A stretch of 64,000 nucleotides of DNA from Thermodesulfatator atlanticus DSM 21156 (GTDB lineage Bacteria; Desulfobacterota; Thermodesulfobacteria; Thermodesulfobacteriales; Thermodesulfatatoraceae), in NCBI RefSeq assembly GCF_000421585.1, contig NZ_ATXH01000001.1:107109-171108 (forward strand). The letters are read 5' to 3'. Both the position numbers and the translations under genes were made by a program. Positions 54,582-63,003 of the stretch are shown here, piece by piece. Position 1 is the first letter of the stretch, and each line of letters opens with the position of its first letter. Below the pieces are notes generated by a model. It was not told the DNA's origin, did not search any database, and saw only the letters and a program-made list of their open reading frames with translations.

Positions 54582-57248
54582 ATGAGCTTTGAAGAAGATG
54601 TCTTGAAAGATTTTATCACTGAGGCCAAAGAAAACCTTGAAAGGCTTGACGAAGAATTCGTTGAACTTGAACAAAGGCCTGAGGATAAAGAACTTCTTTC
54701 CAGTATTTTTAGGACCATTCACACCATCAAGGGCACAGCGGGTTTTTTCGGTTTCAAGACCCTTGAAGCCATAGCACATTTTGCCGAAGATATTCTTTCA
54801 AAACTCCGAGACGGTCTCGTAGTAGCAGACGAAGAAACTATCGACGTCCTTTTAAAATCAGTTGACTATATCAAAGCTATTATTGCGGCCCTTGAGGAAA
54901 CAGGCAAAGAACCAGTTGATGAAACTTATCTTGATTTTTTGGTTGACCTTAGAAATTTTGCCGAAAAAGTGGCCCAAAAAGCTCAAGGCGGCGGAAAAGA
55001 ACAAAAGAAAGAAAAAGCCGAAACAAAAGTCGAAGCAAAAGAGGAAGTCTCAGAAGCATCAGAAAAACCAGAAGAACCGAAAAAAGAAGCCGCTTCCGAA
55101 GCTTCACCTCCTGCCCCTAAAGAGGAACCGAAGGCCAAGGAGGAACCAACCAAAAAAGAACAAAAGCCTCCAAAGGTAGCAGACAAACCCTCACCCCACG
55201 TGCAACTTGCAGAGACCCATGTCCGCGTTGACGTAAGACTCCTTGACCAGCTCATGAACCTTGCTGGGGAGCTTGTCCTTTCGCGCAACAGGCTGGTTCA
55301 GATTGCCTCACGCATGAGTGACTCAGAGCTTCAAAACGCCACGCAAAATCTTTCGCTGGTTACCACAGAACTCCAAGAAAAAATCATGAAGACCCGCATG
55401 CAGCCCATTGGCAATGTTTTTAACAAGTTTCCACGGATCGTGCGGGACCTTGCCCGTTCAACCGGTAAAAAAGTAAACCTACGCATTGAAGGTGCAGACA
55501 CTGAACTTGACCGCTCGATTATTGATGCTATCAAAGACCCACTAACCCATCTGGTGCGCAACTCTATTGACCATGGCATTGAAGATCCTGACGTACGCGT
55601 CCAGGTAGGAAAACCCCCGGTGGGGACTCTTGTGCTTCGTGCCTATCATGAAGGCGGTCAGGTTGTAATTGAAATTGAAGACGACGGCCGCGGCATTGAC
55701 GTGCAAAAAGTAAAACAAAAGGCCATTGAAAAAGGCCTTATCACCCCGCAGGAAGCAGAACGACTAAGCGATCGCGAGGCCCTTGCCCTTATTTTTAAGC
55801 CTGGTTTTTCCACCGCGGAGAAAGTAACCAACATCTCTGGCCGCGGCGTGGGTATGGATGTTGTCAAAACCAACGTGGAAAAATTGGGAGGAAGTATTGA
55901 CATTCAGTCGGTCTTGGGCGCAGGGACCACGGTTCGGCTCAAAATCCCGCTAACTCTTGCTATCATCCCTGCACTGGTGGTCACCTGTAATGAAGAGCGT
56001 TACGCCATTCCCCAGGTAAGCCTTCGCGAATTGGTAGGGCTTTCTGAAGAAACACGCAAAAACATACATCGCATTGGTGATTCTGAGTTTTTTAGACTCA
56101 GGGGCGAGATGGTCCCTATCATTAAGCTTTCTAAAATCCTTGGTGTTGAAGAAAAAGAAAATGTCGAAGGAAGCCTTGTTATCCTGACTTCTGGAGCCAT
56201 GGATTTCGGGCTAGTGGTTGATGAAATTTGGGATTCAGAAGAAATCGTCGTAAAACCCCTTGGAAAACACTTTAAAGACCTCACGATCTTTGCAGGGGCT
56301 ACTATCATGGGAGACGGCAAAATGGCCCTTATTCTTGATGTAGTCGGGCTTTCCCGCAAGATCGGCCTTAAAACCGAAGACGTTGACCGAGTGAAAGAGA
56401 CCATGACCACCACGGCCTTTGGGGAAGACGAACAGCAATTCATCTTGCTATTTAACGTCTCCCCTGAAGAGCAATTTGCTATTCCCTTGGCACTAGTAGC
56501 AAGGCTTGACAAAATCCCTGCTGAAAAAATCGAATACGTTGGCGGAAAAGAAATTATCCAGTACCGTGGGCGCAGTATGCCTATCATAAGGCTTGAGAAT
56601 TTCCTTCCTATCCAGCCCCTACCAGAGCAGGATGAATATCACCTTTTGGTTTTTACTGAAGGGCAAAATGAAGTGGCGTTTCTTGTCTCCCGCATTGTAG
56701 ACAGTATCCAGACCAAGATAGACCTTGACGAAAAACTCTACCAGATCGAAGGCGTCCTGGGTTCATCAATCATAAAAGACCGCACCACGCTTTTCCTGGA
56801 TGTTTACAAAATTATCGAAATGCATGACCCGTACTTCTTTGTAAAGGTTATCCCCCAGGAAGACCGGCCATATCGGGTGCTTTTGGCAGAAGACTCCCCG
56901 TTTTTCCGCCAGATGATTGCCAATTACCTTGCGGCATCCGGGTATGAAGTGGAAACAGCTATTGATGGTGAAGAGGCATGGGAAAAACTCCAGAAAGACC
57001 AGTACGACGTCTTGATCACAGACATAGAAATGCCGCGCATGACTGGTCTTGAGCTTGCTAAAAAAGTAAGAAGCGATGAACGCTTTGCCAATTTGCCTAT
57101 TATGGCGCTCACCTCCCTTGCCAGTGATGAAGACCGCAGACGAGGGCTTGAGGCCGGCATTGATGAATATCAGGTAAAACTTGAGCGCGGCAACGTTCTC
57201 GAAGCCCTTGCCAGATTACTAAGTAGAAAAGAAGCAGAGGCTGCATGA
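54582..57248 (+). CDS. cheA: Hybrid chemotaxis kinase CheA (CheA-CheW-REC)
   Basis: 888 residues. HPt with the phosphohistidine in IFRTIHTIKGTAGFFGFKTL; a long K/E/P-rich linker (about 130-205); dimer helices (LLDQLMNLAGELVLSRNRLV); kinase domain with NSIDHGIEDPDVRVQVG and NISGRGVGMDVVKTNVEKLG; a first CheW-type domain (LTLAIIPALVVTCNEERYAI). Then a second CheW-like domain (about 600-735; QQFILLFNVSPEEQFAIPLA) and a C-terminal receiver (VLLAEDSPFFRQMIANYLAA; VLITDIEMPRMTGLELA). The receiver could act as a phosphate sink or adaptation module. Overlaps the DnaJ-like gene by 4 bp. Confidence 0.96.
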   Translation: MSFEEDVLKDFITEAKENLERLDEEFVELEQRPEDKELLSSIFRTIHTIKGTAGFFGFKTLEAIAHFAEDILSKLRDGLVVADEETIDVLLKSVDYIKAIIAALEETGKEPVDETYLDFLVDLRNFAEKVAQKAQGGGKEQKKEKAETKVEAKEEVSEASEKPEEPKKEAASEASPPAPKEEPKAKEEPTKKEQKPPKVADKPSPHVQLAETHVRVDVRLLDQLMNLAGELVLSRNRLVQIASRMSDSELQNATQNLSLVTTELQEKIMKTRMQPIGNVFNKFPRIVRDLARSTGKKVNLRIEGADTELDRSIIDAIKDPLTHLVRNSIDHGIEDPDVRVQVGKPPVGTLVLRAYHEGGQVVIEIEDDGRGIDVQKVKQKAIEKGLITPQEAERLSDREALALIFKPGFSTAEKVTNISGRGVGMDVVKTNVEKLGGSIDIQSVLGAGTTVRLKIPLTLAIIPALVVTCNEERYAIPQVSLRELVGLSEETRKNIHRIGDSEFFRLRGEMVPIIKLSKILGVEEKENVEGSLVILTSGAMDFGLVVDEIWDSEEIVVKPLGKHFKDLTIFAGATIMGDGKMALILDVVGLSRKIGLKTEDVDRVKETMTTTAFGEDEQQFILLFNVSPEEQFAIPLALVARLDKIPAEKIEYVGGKEIIQYRGRSMPIIRLENFLPIQPLPEQDEYHLLVFTEGQNEVAFLVSRIVDSIQTKIDLDEKLYQIEGVLGSSIIKDRTTLFLDVYKIIEMHDPYFFVKVIPQEDRPYRVLLAEDSPFFRQMIANYLAASGYEVETAIDGEEAWEKLQKDQYDVLITDIEMPRMTGLELAKKVRSDERFANLPIMALTSLASDEDRRRGLEAGIDEYQVKLERGNVLEALARLLSRKEAEAA

Positions 57249-58168
57249 GCGCTTTTGACCCTTATCAGATATTGGGAATATCCCCTGAAGCGGGGCTTGA
57301 TGAGATAAAAAGGGCCTTTCGCGAAAAGGCCCGTCTTTATCATCCAGACCGTGGAGGGGAAGAAAGGCTTTTTCGGGAGCTTAAACGCTCTTACGAGATT
57401 CTTCGTAGGCGCCATGCCCCTGCGCCTCTTATAATTGTTACTGACAGGCCCAAAGGGGGAAACTACGTTCTTTCTTTTCTAGACGTAACCGCTGACGAAC
57501 TGGCCCTTGGTGCGGAAATAACTGTTAGCATTCCAGGAAAACCTACGGAATGCAGCCTGTGCAAAGGTCTTGGTAAAAACCCCTCAGGAGAGCACAAGGT
57601 TTGCGAGATATGCCAGGGAAAAGGAAGAATTTTCTTTGAAAAAGAAGCCTCCATCACCTGCCCAAAATGTTCCGGTCGAGGGAAGATTTATTTTGAAATT
57701 TGCCCCAAATGTCATGGGAAAAGAGTAATCTCTCACGATGAAGAAATTACTATGAAGCTTCCCTTGGGAGCGAGACCCGGAGACCTGCTTAAACTTGACC
57801 GCACCACCAAAGAAGGTTTTGAACTCTATTTTGAACTCCAGGTTCACGAAAATAAAGGCTTCTATTTTAAGAAAGGAAAACTTTACAAAAAAATCGAAGT
57901 GCCCTTTTGGGAAATTGCCTTAAGGGAAGAGATAGAGATATTAACCCTTGAAGGTGAAGAAAAAATTAAACTTCCTGATAATTTTTTGCCAGAAAAGCCT
58001 CTGGTGCTTTCAAAAAGAGGCCCATATTTAGCAAATGGCACCAGAGATGATTTATACCTTGAGATAAGGCCTTACTATCCCGCCAAACTTCCAGAAGAAG
58101 TCAGGCAGGCTTTGCTGAAAATCAAAAGAAAAATGAAGGAGGTAGGAGATGTCTTTGCCAGCTCCTGA
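57245..58168 (+). CDS. DnaJ-like cochaperone lacking the G/F linker, inside the che operon
   Basis: 307 residues. J-domain at 5-57 with the HPD motif (AFREKARLYHPDRGG). No G/F-rich linker follows. Next is the substrate-binding region interrupted by a DnaJ-type zinc domain with CSLCKGLG, CEICQGKG, CPKCSGRG and a final CPKCHGKR, then CTD-like sequence (LPLGARPGDLLKLDR ... LPDNFLPEKPLVLSKRG). It looks like a complete but shortened DnaJ paralogue that stimulates DnaK. Overlaps cheA by 4 bp and cheW by 20 bp, so it is made with the chemotaxis proteins; a role in array or motor assembly is inferred. Confidence 0.88.
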   Translation: MSAFDPYQILGISPEAGLDEIKRAFREKARLYHPDRGGEERLFRELKRSYEILRRRHAPAPLIIVTDRPKGGNYVLSFLDVTADELALGAEITVSIPGKPTECSLCKGLGKNPSGEHKVCEICQGKGRIFFEKEASITCPKCSGRGKIYFEICPKCHGKRVISHDEEITMKLPLGARPGDLLKLDRTTKEGFELYFELQVHENKGFYFKKGKLYKKIEVPFWEIALREEIEILTLEGEEKIKLPDNFLPEKPLVLSKRGPYLANGTRDDLYLEIRPYYPAKLPEEVRQALLKIKRKMKEVGDVFASS

Positions 58169-58610
58169 ACAGGAAAAAAATATTGCCACCACTGAGCAAA
58201 CTAAATTATTCGTCACCTTTTGGCTCTCAGACTTTCTGTTTGCGCTGCCTGTGGAAGAAGTAGTTGAAATTAACCGCTCCCTTGACATTACCCCTGTGCC
58301 ACAAGCACCATCTTATGTCTCAGGGATTATCAATCTTCGTGGTCAAATCTTAACAGCCATTGACCTTGCCAAACGCATTGGTCTTTCACGCAAACGCGAT
58401 GCCCATCACAACGTGATTGTGGGAAGAAACGAAGAACCCTTAAGCCTTCTTGTGGAGCAGGTGGGAGATGTGCTTGAAATTCCTGTAAATCAGATTGAAG
58501 AGCCCCCTGAGGTAATCGAAGGCCTTGATACTTCTTTTGTAAAAAACGTGTCAAAGCTTCCTGATAGATTGCTGGTGATTCTTGATATAGAAAAAGTCTT
58601 TGAGGCTTAG
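58149..58610 (+). CDS. cheW: Chemotaxis coupling protein CheW
   Basis: 153 residues. Couples receptors to CheA. SH3-like double-barrel fold: FVTFWLSDFLFALPVEEVVE, DITPVPQAPSYVSGIINLRG (with the conserved arginine), LTAIDLAKRIGLSRKRDAHH, and VEQVGDVLEIPVNQIEEPPE. GGAGGTAGGAG precedes the ATG inside the DnaJ-like gene (20-bp overlap). Convergent with the HNH gene by 4 bp. Confidence 0.95.
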   Translation: MSLPAPEQEKNIATTEQTKLFVTFWLSDFLFALPVEEVVEINRSLDITPVPQAPSYVSGIINLRGQILTAIDLAKRIGLSRKRDAHHNVIVGRNEEPLSLLVEQVGDVLEIPVNQIEEPPEVIEGLDTSFVKNVSKLPDRLLVILDIEKVFEA

Positions 58611-59215
58611 ATTTCGGGAATCCCTGCAAAATCGAGAAAGTGGCGCCAGATGTCTTTTTTCTCTTGGGGAAAGTCTTCCATGATAAGACTTTCCCAACGC
58701 GGGGCTTTAGGTTTGGTAAGGAGTTTCATCCCAGCTTCTTCAGGGGTACGATTCCCTTTTTTGATGTTGCACTTGCGACAACAAAGAACCACGTTTTCCC
58801 AGGTGGTTTTACCACCACGGGAGCGGGGAAGAATATGATCAATGGTGCGGTCTTTAGGGTTTTTAACGCTTTTGCCGCAATACTGGCAGGTATAGCGGTC
58901 ACGCATAAGAAGATTTGCCCTTGAAAAGACAACTTCTACCCGAGGTAAACGATCATAGGAAACCAGATAAATGGCATCAGGGGCCAGAAAAGAAAGGTTG
59001 GGGCTTCGAACCATGCGCCCGTTGCCATTGGCGTAAAACTGAGAGGCTTTAATCCATTCTTCTAGGGTGTGGGTGGTCCAATCAGGGGTGATGACTTTGG
59101 CTGAACCCTTTACCAAATGGCAGATAGCGCGCTGGACAGTGGTAATTTGGACGGCCTGGTAACAGCGGTTAAGAACCAGGACTTTGTCGTTTAGAACGCT
59201 TCCATTCCCAGCCAA
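58607..59215 (-). CDS. HNH endonuclease-family protein
   Basis: 202 residues. The N-terminal half is a conserved module of stand-alone HNH proteins (KVLVLNRCYQAVQITTVQRA, CHLVKGSAKVI, RLPRVEVVFSRANLLMRDRY). Then the zinc-bound HNH nuclease: CQYCGKSVKNPKDRTIDHIL, PRSRGGKTTWENVVLCCRKC, NIKKGNRTPEEAGM. This widespread family (McrA/phage-like HNH) has no proven role in most bacteria. No other mobile genes are around it. Confidence 0.9.
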   Translation of the reverse strand: MAGNGSVLNDKVLVLNRCYQAVQITTVQRAICHLVKGSAKVITPDWTTHTLEEWIKASQFYANGNGRMVRSPNLSFLAPDAIYLVSYDRLPRVEVVFSRANLLMRDRYTCQYCGKSVKNPKDRTIDHILPRSRGGKTTWENVVLCCRKCNIKKGNRTPEEAGMKLLTKPKAPRWESLIMEDFPQEKKDIWRHFLDFAGIPEI

Positions 59216-59270
59216 AATCTCACCTTTTTATTAAATTTGGCCATACTCTACCCCAAAAACATCAATTTGT

Positions 59271-59315
59271 CATTGCCAGACAAATAAGTCTAAAAAGTGT
59301 AACAGTTTGGCAATG
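59271..59315. other. Inverted repeat between the HNH and cobyrinate synthase genes
   Basis: CATTGCCAGAC and GTTTGGCAATG form an 8-bp perfect stem (CATTGCCA/TGGCAATG) around about 29 bases. It could end the cbiA transcript or act as an operator; no clear T-run. Confidence 0.35.
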
Positions 59316-59338
59316 CTTAAAGCGCCACGGCTAAGATT

Positions 59339-60664
59339 TTATTTGACCTGAGAGGCGTAGGCCACGAAATTGGCTGCAGCCTTAGGCGTGCGGCCAAAGT
59401 GGAGATGGATGTATGTGGCAAAGATATTTTCCTTTACCAGGCCAAAGGTCTTTACCTCTTTTTCTTCGGCGTCAAAGGCCTTAAAACCTTTTTGAAAGCC
59501 GTTTTTAAGGCTGCTGTAACGAAACTCATGCCCAAAAAAAGGCCCTCTTCCCAGAAAGTTATCTTCTTCTGGAAGAAGGGTGCGATACCCCAGGGCCTTT
59601 AACTTCTTCCCTAAAACAACTTCTCCAGGAAGTATACCAACCAGAGGGTAGGCAGTGTTTTCAAGCTTTAAAAGGCGGTTTAAAAACATAAAGCCCCCAC
59701 ACTCTGCTAAAATAGGCACGCCTTTTTGCACCCTGGCCTTTAATTCTTTGTGAAGATCCTTCTTTTCGGCTAACGCTCTGGCGAAAAGCTCGGGATAACC
59801 ACCCCCAAAATAATACCCCTGGGCCTCAGGCAAATCGTCTTTTAATAGAGAGAAAAAAACTAGCTCTGCGCCATATTCTTCAAGTAAAGCGAGATTTTCC
59901 TGATAATAAAAGCAAAAGGCCCGGTCTTGGGCCACCGCAATCCTTGCCTTCTGGAAAGGCTTATTCGTGGCGCTATTTTCAAGTTCTATCTCAGGGAGGT
60001 CCTGGATGAGACCCTCAAGGTCGATGTTTTTAGCGGCTTCTTTGCCCAGGGTTTCAAACATGTTTTCGCTTATTTCTTCAGCCAAAACCAGGCCCAGGTG
60101 ACGCCTGGGGATGATGAAATCTTTTAGTCTTGGAAAAAACCCGTAAAGCTTTATTCCGCTCTGGGAAAAGGCCTGGGCAATCATGGCCTCTTGCCTACTG
60201 CTCGCAACTTCAGTTATCACAGCGCCTGCTATTTTGAGCGCGGGATCATATTCCTTAAGCCCAAGGGCCAGGGCTGCAAGGGTCTGGGCTGCCCCTTTTG
60301 CGCTCAATACCAAAAGCACGGGTATTTTTAAGGCCTTGGCCACCTCTGCGGTGGAAGAAGGAGTTTTGCCAAGAGGCCCATCAAAAAGCCCCATGGCCCC
60401 TTCGATTACGGCGATATTTGCGAAGCGAGCCCCCCGAGCGAAAGATCGCCTAAGACCTTCTTTGCCGCACATCCAGAGATCAAGGTTGTAGCAGGGGCGC
60501 CCAGCGGCTTTTGCCAGAAAGCCAGGGTCAATGTAGTCTGGGCCAACTTTAAAAGGGGCTACGGCAAGGCCTTTGTCGCGAAAGGCCCTGGCTAAGGCGA
60601 GGGTTAAAGTGGTCTTTCCGCTTCCACTTGTCGCCGCTCCGGTGACAAAGGCTTTTAGCTTCAT
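59339..60664 (-). CDS. cbiA: Cobyrinate a,c-diamide synthase
   Basis: 441 residues. Glutamine-dependent amidation of cobyrinate side chains a and c. N-terminal P-loop domain: FVTGAATSGSGKTTLTLALA, FKVGPDYIDPGFLAKAAGRP, VIEGAMGLFDGPLGKTPSST. C-terminal glutamine amidotransferase: GYYFGGGYPELFARALAEKK, VPILAECGGFMFLNRLL with the nucleophile Cys, and FATYIHLHFGRTP with the terminal His. Third gene on the cobalamin strand after cbiK and cobI/cbiL, 212 bp downstream of the latter. Confidence 0.95.
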   Translation of the reverse strand: MKLKAFVTGAATSGSGKTTLTLALARAFRDKGLAVAPFKVGPDYIDPGFLAKAAGRPCYNLDLWMCGKEGLRRSFARGARFANIAVIEGAMGLFDGPLGKTPSSTAEVAKALKIPVLLVLSAKGAAQTLAALALGLKEYDPALKIAGAVITEVASSRQEAMIAQAFSQSGIKLYGFFPRLKDFIIPRRHLGLVLAEEISENMFETLGKEAAKNIDLEGLIQDLPEIELENSATNKPFQKARIAVAQDRAFCFYYQENLALLEEYGAELVFFSLLKDDLPEAQGYYFGGGYPELFARALAEKKDLHKELKARVQKGVPILAECGGFMFLNRLLKLENTAYPLVGILPGEVVLGKKLKALGYRTLLPEEDNFLGRGPFFGHEFRYSSLKNGFQKGFKAFDAEEKEVKTFGLVKENIFATYIHLHFGRTPKAAANFVAYASQVK

Positions 60665-60671
60665 TTTAACC

Positions 60672-60705
60672 TTGAGATTGCTTCGGTCGATTACGCTCCC
60701 TCGCC
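60672..60705 (-). repeat. Short gagattgcttcgg repeat fragment
   Basis: GAGATTGCTTCGGTCGATTA with CTCCCTCGCCATGAT; a half unit of the cattgcgag/gcaatctc family seen near 15.3 kb and 63.1 kb. It lies in the 212-bp cbiA leader. A stem GGGAGG/CCTCCC around 60813-60841 has no clear T-run. Confidence 0.5.
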
Positions 60706-60876
60706 ATGATCAACAAAAATGCGCTGGCCATATCGAGTTTTCCTAAGCTTTTTACCATAGATTTAAGCTCAAAAAAGGATATTCTGCTAATAGGGCAAAT
60801 ACAAAACTACCAGGGGAGGCAAAAATTTTTAAAACCCTCCCAAATGTTATAATTTTTAAACCCTTAGTACTACCGA

Positions 60877-61593
60877 CTATTTTAGAGGTTTTCCGCCAAC
60901 AATAAATAGGGAAAAATAGGGAAGCTTTACCCTGGTAAGGTCGGGAAAGTTTTTAAAAACTTTTTCTTTTGGCGTAGAACAAAAAGAAACGCCGCTTGTC
61001 TTTTCGAGAAGGCCATTTTCTTTTAAGGCCTGGTAAATATCTCCGGCCTGGCGATAAACCTTGTAAAGCACGATGGTATCTACTTTTGAGGCAAACTCAC
61101 GCAAGGCCTTTCCGCCAGAGGCACCAGAGGCAAAGAGCACGGTTTCATCTCCCTCTGAAAGGGCCATCTTTAAGCGGGCTGCGGCAGCCTGCGCCGCGGT
61201 AACCCCAGGGACAATTTCAAATTCCACTTGTGGTAAAAGCTCTTTTACCGCCCGGGCCAGATAGCTAAAAGTCGAGTAAAAACAAGGGTCCCCCATGGTG
61301 AGAAAGGCAACGTCTTTTCCCTTCGAAAGTTCCTGGGCAACCTTTTGGGCGTTTTCTCGCCAGGCGCGTTCAAGTTCATTTCTTTCGTATGTCATGGGGA
61401 AAGAAAGCATTTTTAGTTCTTTTCCCGCTGGCAGGTGTGGCTTAACCACCGAGGCCGCAAGGGAGTAGTTATTTTTAGAGGAGGCGGCAACGTATATGAC
61501 CTCCGCCTCCTTGATAATTCTTAGCGCCTTAAGCGTAAGTAGCTCCGGGTCTCCAGGCCCGATCCCTATACCGTAAAGCTTCCCGGTCTTCAT
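60877..61593 (-). CDS. cbiL: Precorrin-2 / sirohydrochlorin C20-methyltransferase
   Basis: 238 residues. SAM-dependent tetrapyrrole methylase: KLYGIGIGPGDPELLTLKAL (motif 1), AEVIYVAASSKNNYSLA, VAFLTMGDPCFYSTFSYLAR, EIVPGVTAAQAAAARLKMAL, and TIVLYKVYRQAGDIYQAL. These place it in the CobI/CbiL group. With cobalt inserted early by CbiK, the anaerobic route (CbiL, acting on cobalt-factor II) is expected. Starts 6 bp after cbiK, in the same operon. Confidence 0.93.
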   Translation of the reverse strand: MKTGKLYGIGIGPGDPELLTLKALRIIKEAEVIYVAASSKNNYSLAASVVKPHLPAGKELKMLSFPMTYERNELERAWRENAQKVAQELSKGKDVAFLTMGDPCFYSTFSYLARAVKELLPQVEFEIVPGVTAAQAAAARLKMALSEGDETVLFASGASGGKALREFASKVDTIVLYKVYRQAGDIYQALKENGLLEKTSGVSFCSTPKEKVFKNFPDLTRVKLPYFSLFIVGGKPLK

Positions 61594-61599
61594 TTTGGC

Positions 61600-62523
61600 T
61601 TAGTAAGTTTCGATGATTTTAAGCATCCTTTTGATGCTCTTGATGAAAATGGCGTCCACTTCAGGATACATCCCCAGGCCTTTGTAGTAGGTTTTTCCGT
61701 TGAAAACAGTGGTCACACAATCGGTCTTTTTACCAGCCTTTTCCACCTCCGCCCGCCAGGAATCTTCTTCACCATAAATGTCGTTCATCACGTGGTCTCC
61801 TGCCACAAACATCAAGGGGATAAAACGAATCTTAGACGCAGGCGAAGAAAGGGCCTTTTTAAGAACTTCTTCGGCGTGAGGGATTCCTTCCACCGTGGCC
61901 AACATTACGTTGGGATACCGGTTACTGAGCACCCAGTTAAGCCCGAGATAAGTGATATTGGCCGAATCAGAGGTTACTTCTGTCCCGTGAGCGGCAAGGA
62001 TATTTAGGCCCTCAGCAGGCGAGAGAAATTCTTTCTCAAGGGCCTTAAGAACCTCATAGACGTTTTCCCAGCGTAGAAAAAGAGGCTCGCCTACCACAAT
62101 GCGCAGCCCAGGGAAATGAGCACACACTTCAAGAACTTCTTTGTATTCGAGGCCGGGGAAGATGTGTAAGGGTTGCACCACTACCTTGCGGTAGCCTTCG
62201 GCGTGAAGCTTAGCAAGCACTTCCTGAAGACTGTATAAACGCTTATGGATCCCCTTTTGGCGATAAATTTTGTTCTTCTTGGTCCGAATAATATCAGAGG
62301 TAAAGGCCCAGCGGATGTCATAGCCTGATAGTTCTTTTCGCAGCTCTTTTTCGAAGAAATCAAAGGTTACCTGGGCCTTGGTAGAAGTGCCAAAAGCAGC
62401 CAATACAATAGCGGGCTTTTCTTTAAGCGGCGGATGTTTGAGTTTAAAGATCTGGGCCGAAACCAAAGAACCTGAAAAACAACAAAAAAGAGCCACCAGA
62501 AAACTCACGAAAAACTTAATCAT
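61600..62523 (-). CDS. cbiK: Exported sirohydrochlorin cobaltochelatase CbiK
   Basis: 307 residues. N-terminal signal peptide (KFFVSFLVALFCCFSGSLVS, cleavage near SAQ), so it should act in the periplasm, as the CbiKP form of Desulfovibrio does. Chelatase body: AIVLAAFGTSTKAQVTFDFF, VVVQPLHIFPGLEYKEVLEV with the metal-binding His, LNILAAHGTEVTSDSANITY, LATVEGIPHAEEVL, FIPLMFVAGDHVMNDIYGEE. Inserts cobalt into sirohydrochlorin. A strong ribosome site, AAGGAGGGG, lies 5 bases before the ATG; its complement occurs upstream beyond MITE copy I. Under the riboswitch at 62770-62994. Confidence 0.95.
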   Translation of the reverse strand: MIKFFVSFLVALFCCFSGSLVSAQIFKLKHPPLKEKPAIVLAAFGTSTKAQVTFDFFEKELRKELSGYDIRWAFTSDIIRTKKNKIYRQKGIHKRLYSLQEVLAKLHAEGYRKVVVQPLHIFPGLEYKEVLEVCAHFPGLRIVVGEPLFLRWENVYEVLKALEKEFLSPAEGLNILAAHGTEVTSDSANITYLGLNWVLSNRYPNVMLATVEGIPHAEEVLKKALSSPASKIRFIPLMFVAGDHVMNDIYGEEDSWRAEVEKAGKKTDCVTTVFNGKTYYKGLGMYPEVDAIFIKSIKRMLKIIETY

Positions 62524-62547
62524 AACAACCCCTCCTTAAAATTTTTA

Positions 62548-62678
62548 GAGACCTTTGCGAAACACTTTTTCTGAAGGCCCGTTTCTGGATCCGTTCCTAT
62601 TTTTCGAAACGAAAAATGGGAACGGATCCCTTTGCGGTTGTACTGCAACTCTAATCTCTGCAATTTTGCAAAGGTCTC
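62548..62678 (-). repeat. MITE-like palindromic element, copy I, inside the cbiK leader
   Basis: 131 bp, ends GAGACCTTTGCGAAACAC and CAATTTTGCAAAGGTCTC, perfect central hairpin GGATCCGTTCC ... GGAACGGATCC. Both arms are present. Flanks are T-rich (TTTTTA on the left, TTTTAG on the right), close to but not an exact target duplication. It lies between the riboswitch platform and the cbiK ribosome site, so it is transcribed in the leader. Confidence 0.9.
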
Positions 62679-62690
62679 TTTTAGTTTTTT

Positions 62691-62769
62691 GGAGGGGCTT
62701 GCGAGGCAGACCGCTCAGGAGAGAATCCTCCCAAACGGGGCAGGAAGCCTCGAAGCCCCGTTTGTCTGC
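62691..62769 (-). promoter_or_regulatory. Expression platform of the cobalamin riboswitch
   Basis: On the minus strand three pairings compete. AAACGGGGC/GCCCCGTTT (62755-62763 with 62733-62741), enclosed by GCAGAC/GTCTGC (62764-62769 with 62706-62711), excludes GGGGCTTCGAGGC/GCCTCGCAAGCCCC (62747-62759 with 62694-62707). When the second stem is absent, CCCCTCC (62691-62697) is free and complements GGAGGGG of the cbiK ribosome site (62529-62535). No terminator T-run is seen, so control of translation is more likely. Confidence 0.6.
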
Positions 62770-62994
62770 ACTCTGGGCCGGTCTCCCGGCTTCCGGATCA
62801 TCCTACTCGCCGCGCCTTCCCAGGGCCTTCGACCCTCTGGCCTCAAGCCCCAGTGGCCTGTCACCCATTATGGCGAGTGGAAAAAAGCCACTAGCCATAA
62901 CAGGTTAGCGACTTTCGTCCCCGGTTACGGTTGCGGGCCAGCGCCGGACTTGCACCGGACTTCCCGTTTCACCCTGTAACAGGGCACCCAGAGT
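62770..62994 (-). ncRNA. Cobalamin riboswitch (aptamer)
   Basis: On the minus strand the hallmarks appear in order: GGGTGCCCTG, AAACGGGAAGTCCGGTGCAA, GTCCGGCGCTGGCCCGCAAC, CGTAACC, GCCACTGG (the B12 box core), GGGAAGGCGCGGCGAGTAGG, and ATGATCCGGAAGCCGGGAGA followed by CCGGCC. A closing stem ACTCTGGG/CCCAGAGT (62987-62994 with 62770-62777) defines P1. A promoter sits right upstream and cbiK downstream, so adenosylcobalamin should repress the cobalamin operon. Confidence 0.96.
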
Positions 62995-63003
62995 AATTTT
63001 GGG

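Noticed and set aside
60813..60841. GGGAGG/CCTCCC stem after cbiL as a terminator.
   Set aside because: The loop is long and AT-rich and no T-run follows on the minus strand.
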